Of a stretch of DNA of 64,000 nucleotides, positions 62,081 through 64,000 are shown piece after piece. A program made the position numbers and the translations under genes. The notes beneath the pieces were generated by a model. It did not search any database, was not told the DNA's origin, and saw only the letters and a list, made by a program, of their open reading frames with translations. The stretch covers positions 10,142,092 through 10,206,091 of the forward strand of contig CM043001.1 of NCBI GenBank assembly GCA_023678885.1. The letters run 5' to 3'. Every line of letters starts with the position of its first letter. Within the stretch, counting starts at the first letter, position 1. This DNA is from Pogostemon cablin. Lineage: Eukaryota > Streptophyta > Magnoliopsida > Lamiales > Lamiaceae.

Positions 62081-63276
62081 TGTTGGTTTTAGGATCGTTT
62101 GGTTCTCGTAAAAACGTTAGGAATTCAAGTAAACAATTACAGCGGAAGCAAACTAAACGTTTACCTTTCTTCTGGGTTGATGTAGAGGATGAGCAGTAGT
62201 GAAACACCTCTGATCTTCTGCTGTATGACCCAAGTCGAATCTTGCTGTTGTGTGGGCAATAATCTACAGGATTTCTCAATCTGCTTCTCTCCCTTTGAAA
62301 CGGTGCAATAATAGGGCATCAGGAAGATGAGATGACTTTTATATTGGGCTACAGCAGGGACCAGAAGGAGAAATTGGATTGGGCCTCAATTGGATTTAAT
62401 TAACCAAGCTTAGCCCAAAGCTTATAATTAAATCCAATAATAATAATATAGTCCACTAAAATATTGTTACTGCACTACCCATCCAATCCCAAAATTATAT
62501 TTTGTGCTCCTTCTTATTATGAGCCCGACAGTCTCCCCATGTTTAAGATATACAATGTCCATTAATTAATTAAGTTACTGACAACTCCATTAATTAATAT
62601 CTTATCCAAGAGTAGTACCACTCAACCTTATTATCATGCCGGAATTAATCCACTTGCAAGATTTACATGATAAACCTTATGAGCTCCTCAAGGGGACTAT
62701 CATCTACCTATGACGGACATGGATTCCTTCTACAATCAACAGCACATCATAGAGACAATACTATTTCCCAACTCACCGAGTTTGTTGATTTAATACATGT
62801 AAATCTCACCCATTGATGAATCAAAGAAATATATACTACATTACGTGTTGAGGTTATTGTATAGGGATTAAGAGCACGAACATCCATAATAACTGAGATC
62901 AAGTTCTCCTATATAGACAGTACAAGTCGAACGATCTCTAGCGGTCCTACTCAATACACACTAAGTGCACTAATGTGATTCTATAGTCAAGACAAACTAA
63001 TACCAAATCACACTACAAGCATCCCAATAGATAGTCCCCGTCTATCTCGGTTGTGAGCATTTGTTTATACTTTATAAAGAAACCGATAATATGATCTTCC
63101 GCATGTTGTCGCACAACATATTATCTACAGTATAAAGTAAATAGACTTTTGCACAGACATATAAATAAACAATTTATAATATGCAAAACATTTGATCATA
63201 TGATTCTCATTTCAAACAAAATCGTTAAAAACAATGTTCAATATAAAAGCAAGGCTTTTAGTATACAAATCTAACA
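62081..63276 (-). repeat. 5' LTR of element A (1,196 bp)
   Basis: TGTTGGTTTTAGGATCG at 62081, TCTAACA ending at 63276. U3 inverted repeat 62392-62435; TATA-like TTTTATA (on +) at 62337-62343. Roughly 35 differences by eye from the split 3' LTR. Confidence 0.93.
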
Positions 63277-64000
63277 ATTTTCTATATCATGATGCTCATT
63301 TTTTTCATCATGATGCATATTTTCTTCATTATGATTCTCATTTTCTTCATCATGATGCTCATTTTCTTCATCTTGATGTTCATTTTCTTCATCATGATAC
63401 ATATTTTCTTCATGATGATGCATATTTTCTTCATCATGATGCTCATTTTATTCATCATGATGCTCATTTCCTACATCATGATGCTCGTTTTGTTCATCAT
63501 GATGCATATTTTCTTCATTATGATGCTCATTTTCTTCATCATGATACTCAGTTTCTTCATCCAGATTCATATTTTATTCTTTATGATGCATATTTTTTTC
63601 ATCATGATGCTCATTTTCTTCTTTATGATGCTCGTTTTCTTCATCATGATGCATATATTATTCATCATGATGCTCATTTTTTTCATCATGATGCATATAT
63701 TCTTCATCATGATCCTCATTTTCTTCATCATGATGCTCACATACTTCATCATGATGCTCTTTTTCTTCATCATGATGCATATTTTTCTTCATGATGATGC
63801 TCATTTTCTTTATCATGATGTATATTTTCTATATCATGATGCTCATTTCCTTCATCATGATGCTCATTTCCTTCATCATGATGCGTATTTTCTTATCATG
63901 ATGCTCATTTTCTTGATCGTGATGTTCATTTTCTTCATCATGATACTCATTTTCTTCATCATTATTCATATTTTATTCTTCATGATGCTTATTTTCTTCA
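63277..64000 (-). repeat. 21-bp minisatellite array, block 4 (inverted, runs off the window)
   Basis: Begins with the ATTTT target copy and continues the block 3 array in the same orientation, about 34 units to the window end. The 186-codon open frame at 63234-63794 starts in the LTR and is only repeat (FLHHDAH heptads). The true array end is not visible. Confidence 0.95.

Larger units (their letters stand above)
30115..63276 (-). mobile_element. Element A: Ty1/Copia LTR retrotransposon with three nested insertions
   Basis: LTR ends at 30115 and 63276, with target-site duplicates ATTTT at 30110-30114 and 63277-63281; both flanks are array of the same orientation. Without B, C and D and their duplicated sites the element is about 8.4 kb. 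Order on the minus strand is 5' LTR, primer site, leader, gag, protease, integrase, reverse transcriptase, RNase H, polypurine tract, 3' LTR. This order is diagnostic of Ty1/Copia. The polyprotein has several in-frame stops and at least two frameshifts, so A is inactive now. It is the oldest of the nested set by LTR divergence (about 3% by eye). Confidence 0.93.

Overview
The window is repetitive plant nuclear DNA. I see no ordinary host gene, rRNA or tRNA. Ty1/Copia-type LTR retrotransposons primed by the plant initiator-Met tRNA site (TGGTATCAGAGC), 5-bp target duplications and TGTTGG...CCAACA LTR ends indicate a flowering plant, probably a eudicot; I cannot name a genus.

The substrate is a 21-bp minisatellite, made of the 10-bp perfect dyad CATCATGATG and an 11-bp purine-rich spacer AAGAAAATGAG. 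It totals about 24 kb (about 1,150 units): block 1 4177-10542 and block 2 13082-25714 in + orientation, block 3 25715-30114 and block 4 63277-64000 inverted. Blocks 3 and 4 were one continuous array before a retrotransposon split them. The units form higher-order repeats (about 1.6-2.5 kb in block 1, 3.02-3.15 kb in block 2, 1.406 kb in block 3), including two adjacent 3,150-bp copies with no difference that I found.

Three elements lie directly against or in the array. E (1-4176, minus strand, partial) and F (10543-12581, plus strand, cut by a 500-N gap at 12582-13081) abut block 1 with their 5' LTRs. A (30115-63276, minus, TSD ATTTT) is inserted in the inverted array. A is about 8.4 kb once later insertions are removed and carries a recognisable gag-PR-IN-RT-RNase H order with several stops and frameshifts. 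Three younger elements are nested in A: B (30668-39022, minus, TSD ATTAT) in its 3' LTR, C (42000-50339, plus, TSD ATAAT/ATATT) in its integrase, and D (51071-59109, plus, TSD TGGTG) in its protease region. By-eye LTR divergence (A about 3%, C about 2%, B about 1%, D one base) agrees with the nesting.

B, C and D share the same decayed pol relic. The reverse-transcriptase YVDD has become YIDI in B and YVDS in C and D, yet D looks very recent. They therefore look like a non-autonomous group moved in trans. All five elements whose inner leader is visible share a roughly 500-600 bp noncoding module just upstream of gag, and the LTRs share a U3 inverted repeat whose two arms change together between families. 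The points most worth pursuing are the two-helical-turn dyad/A-tract array with its inverted junction, and the trans-mobilised dead-RT family.
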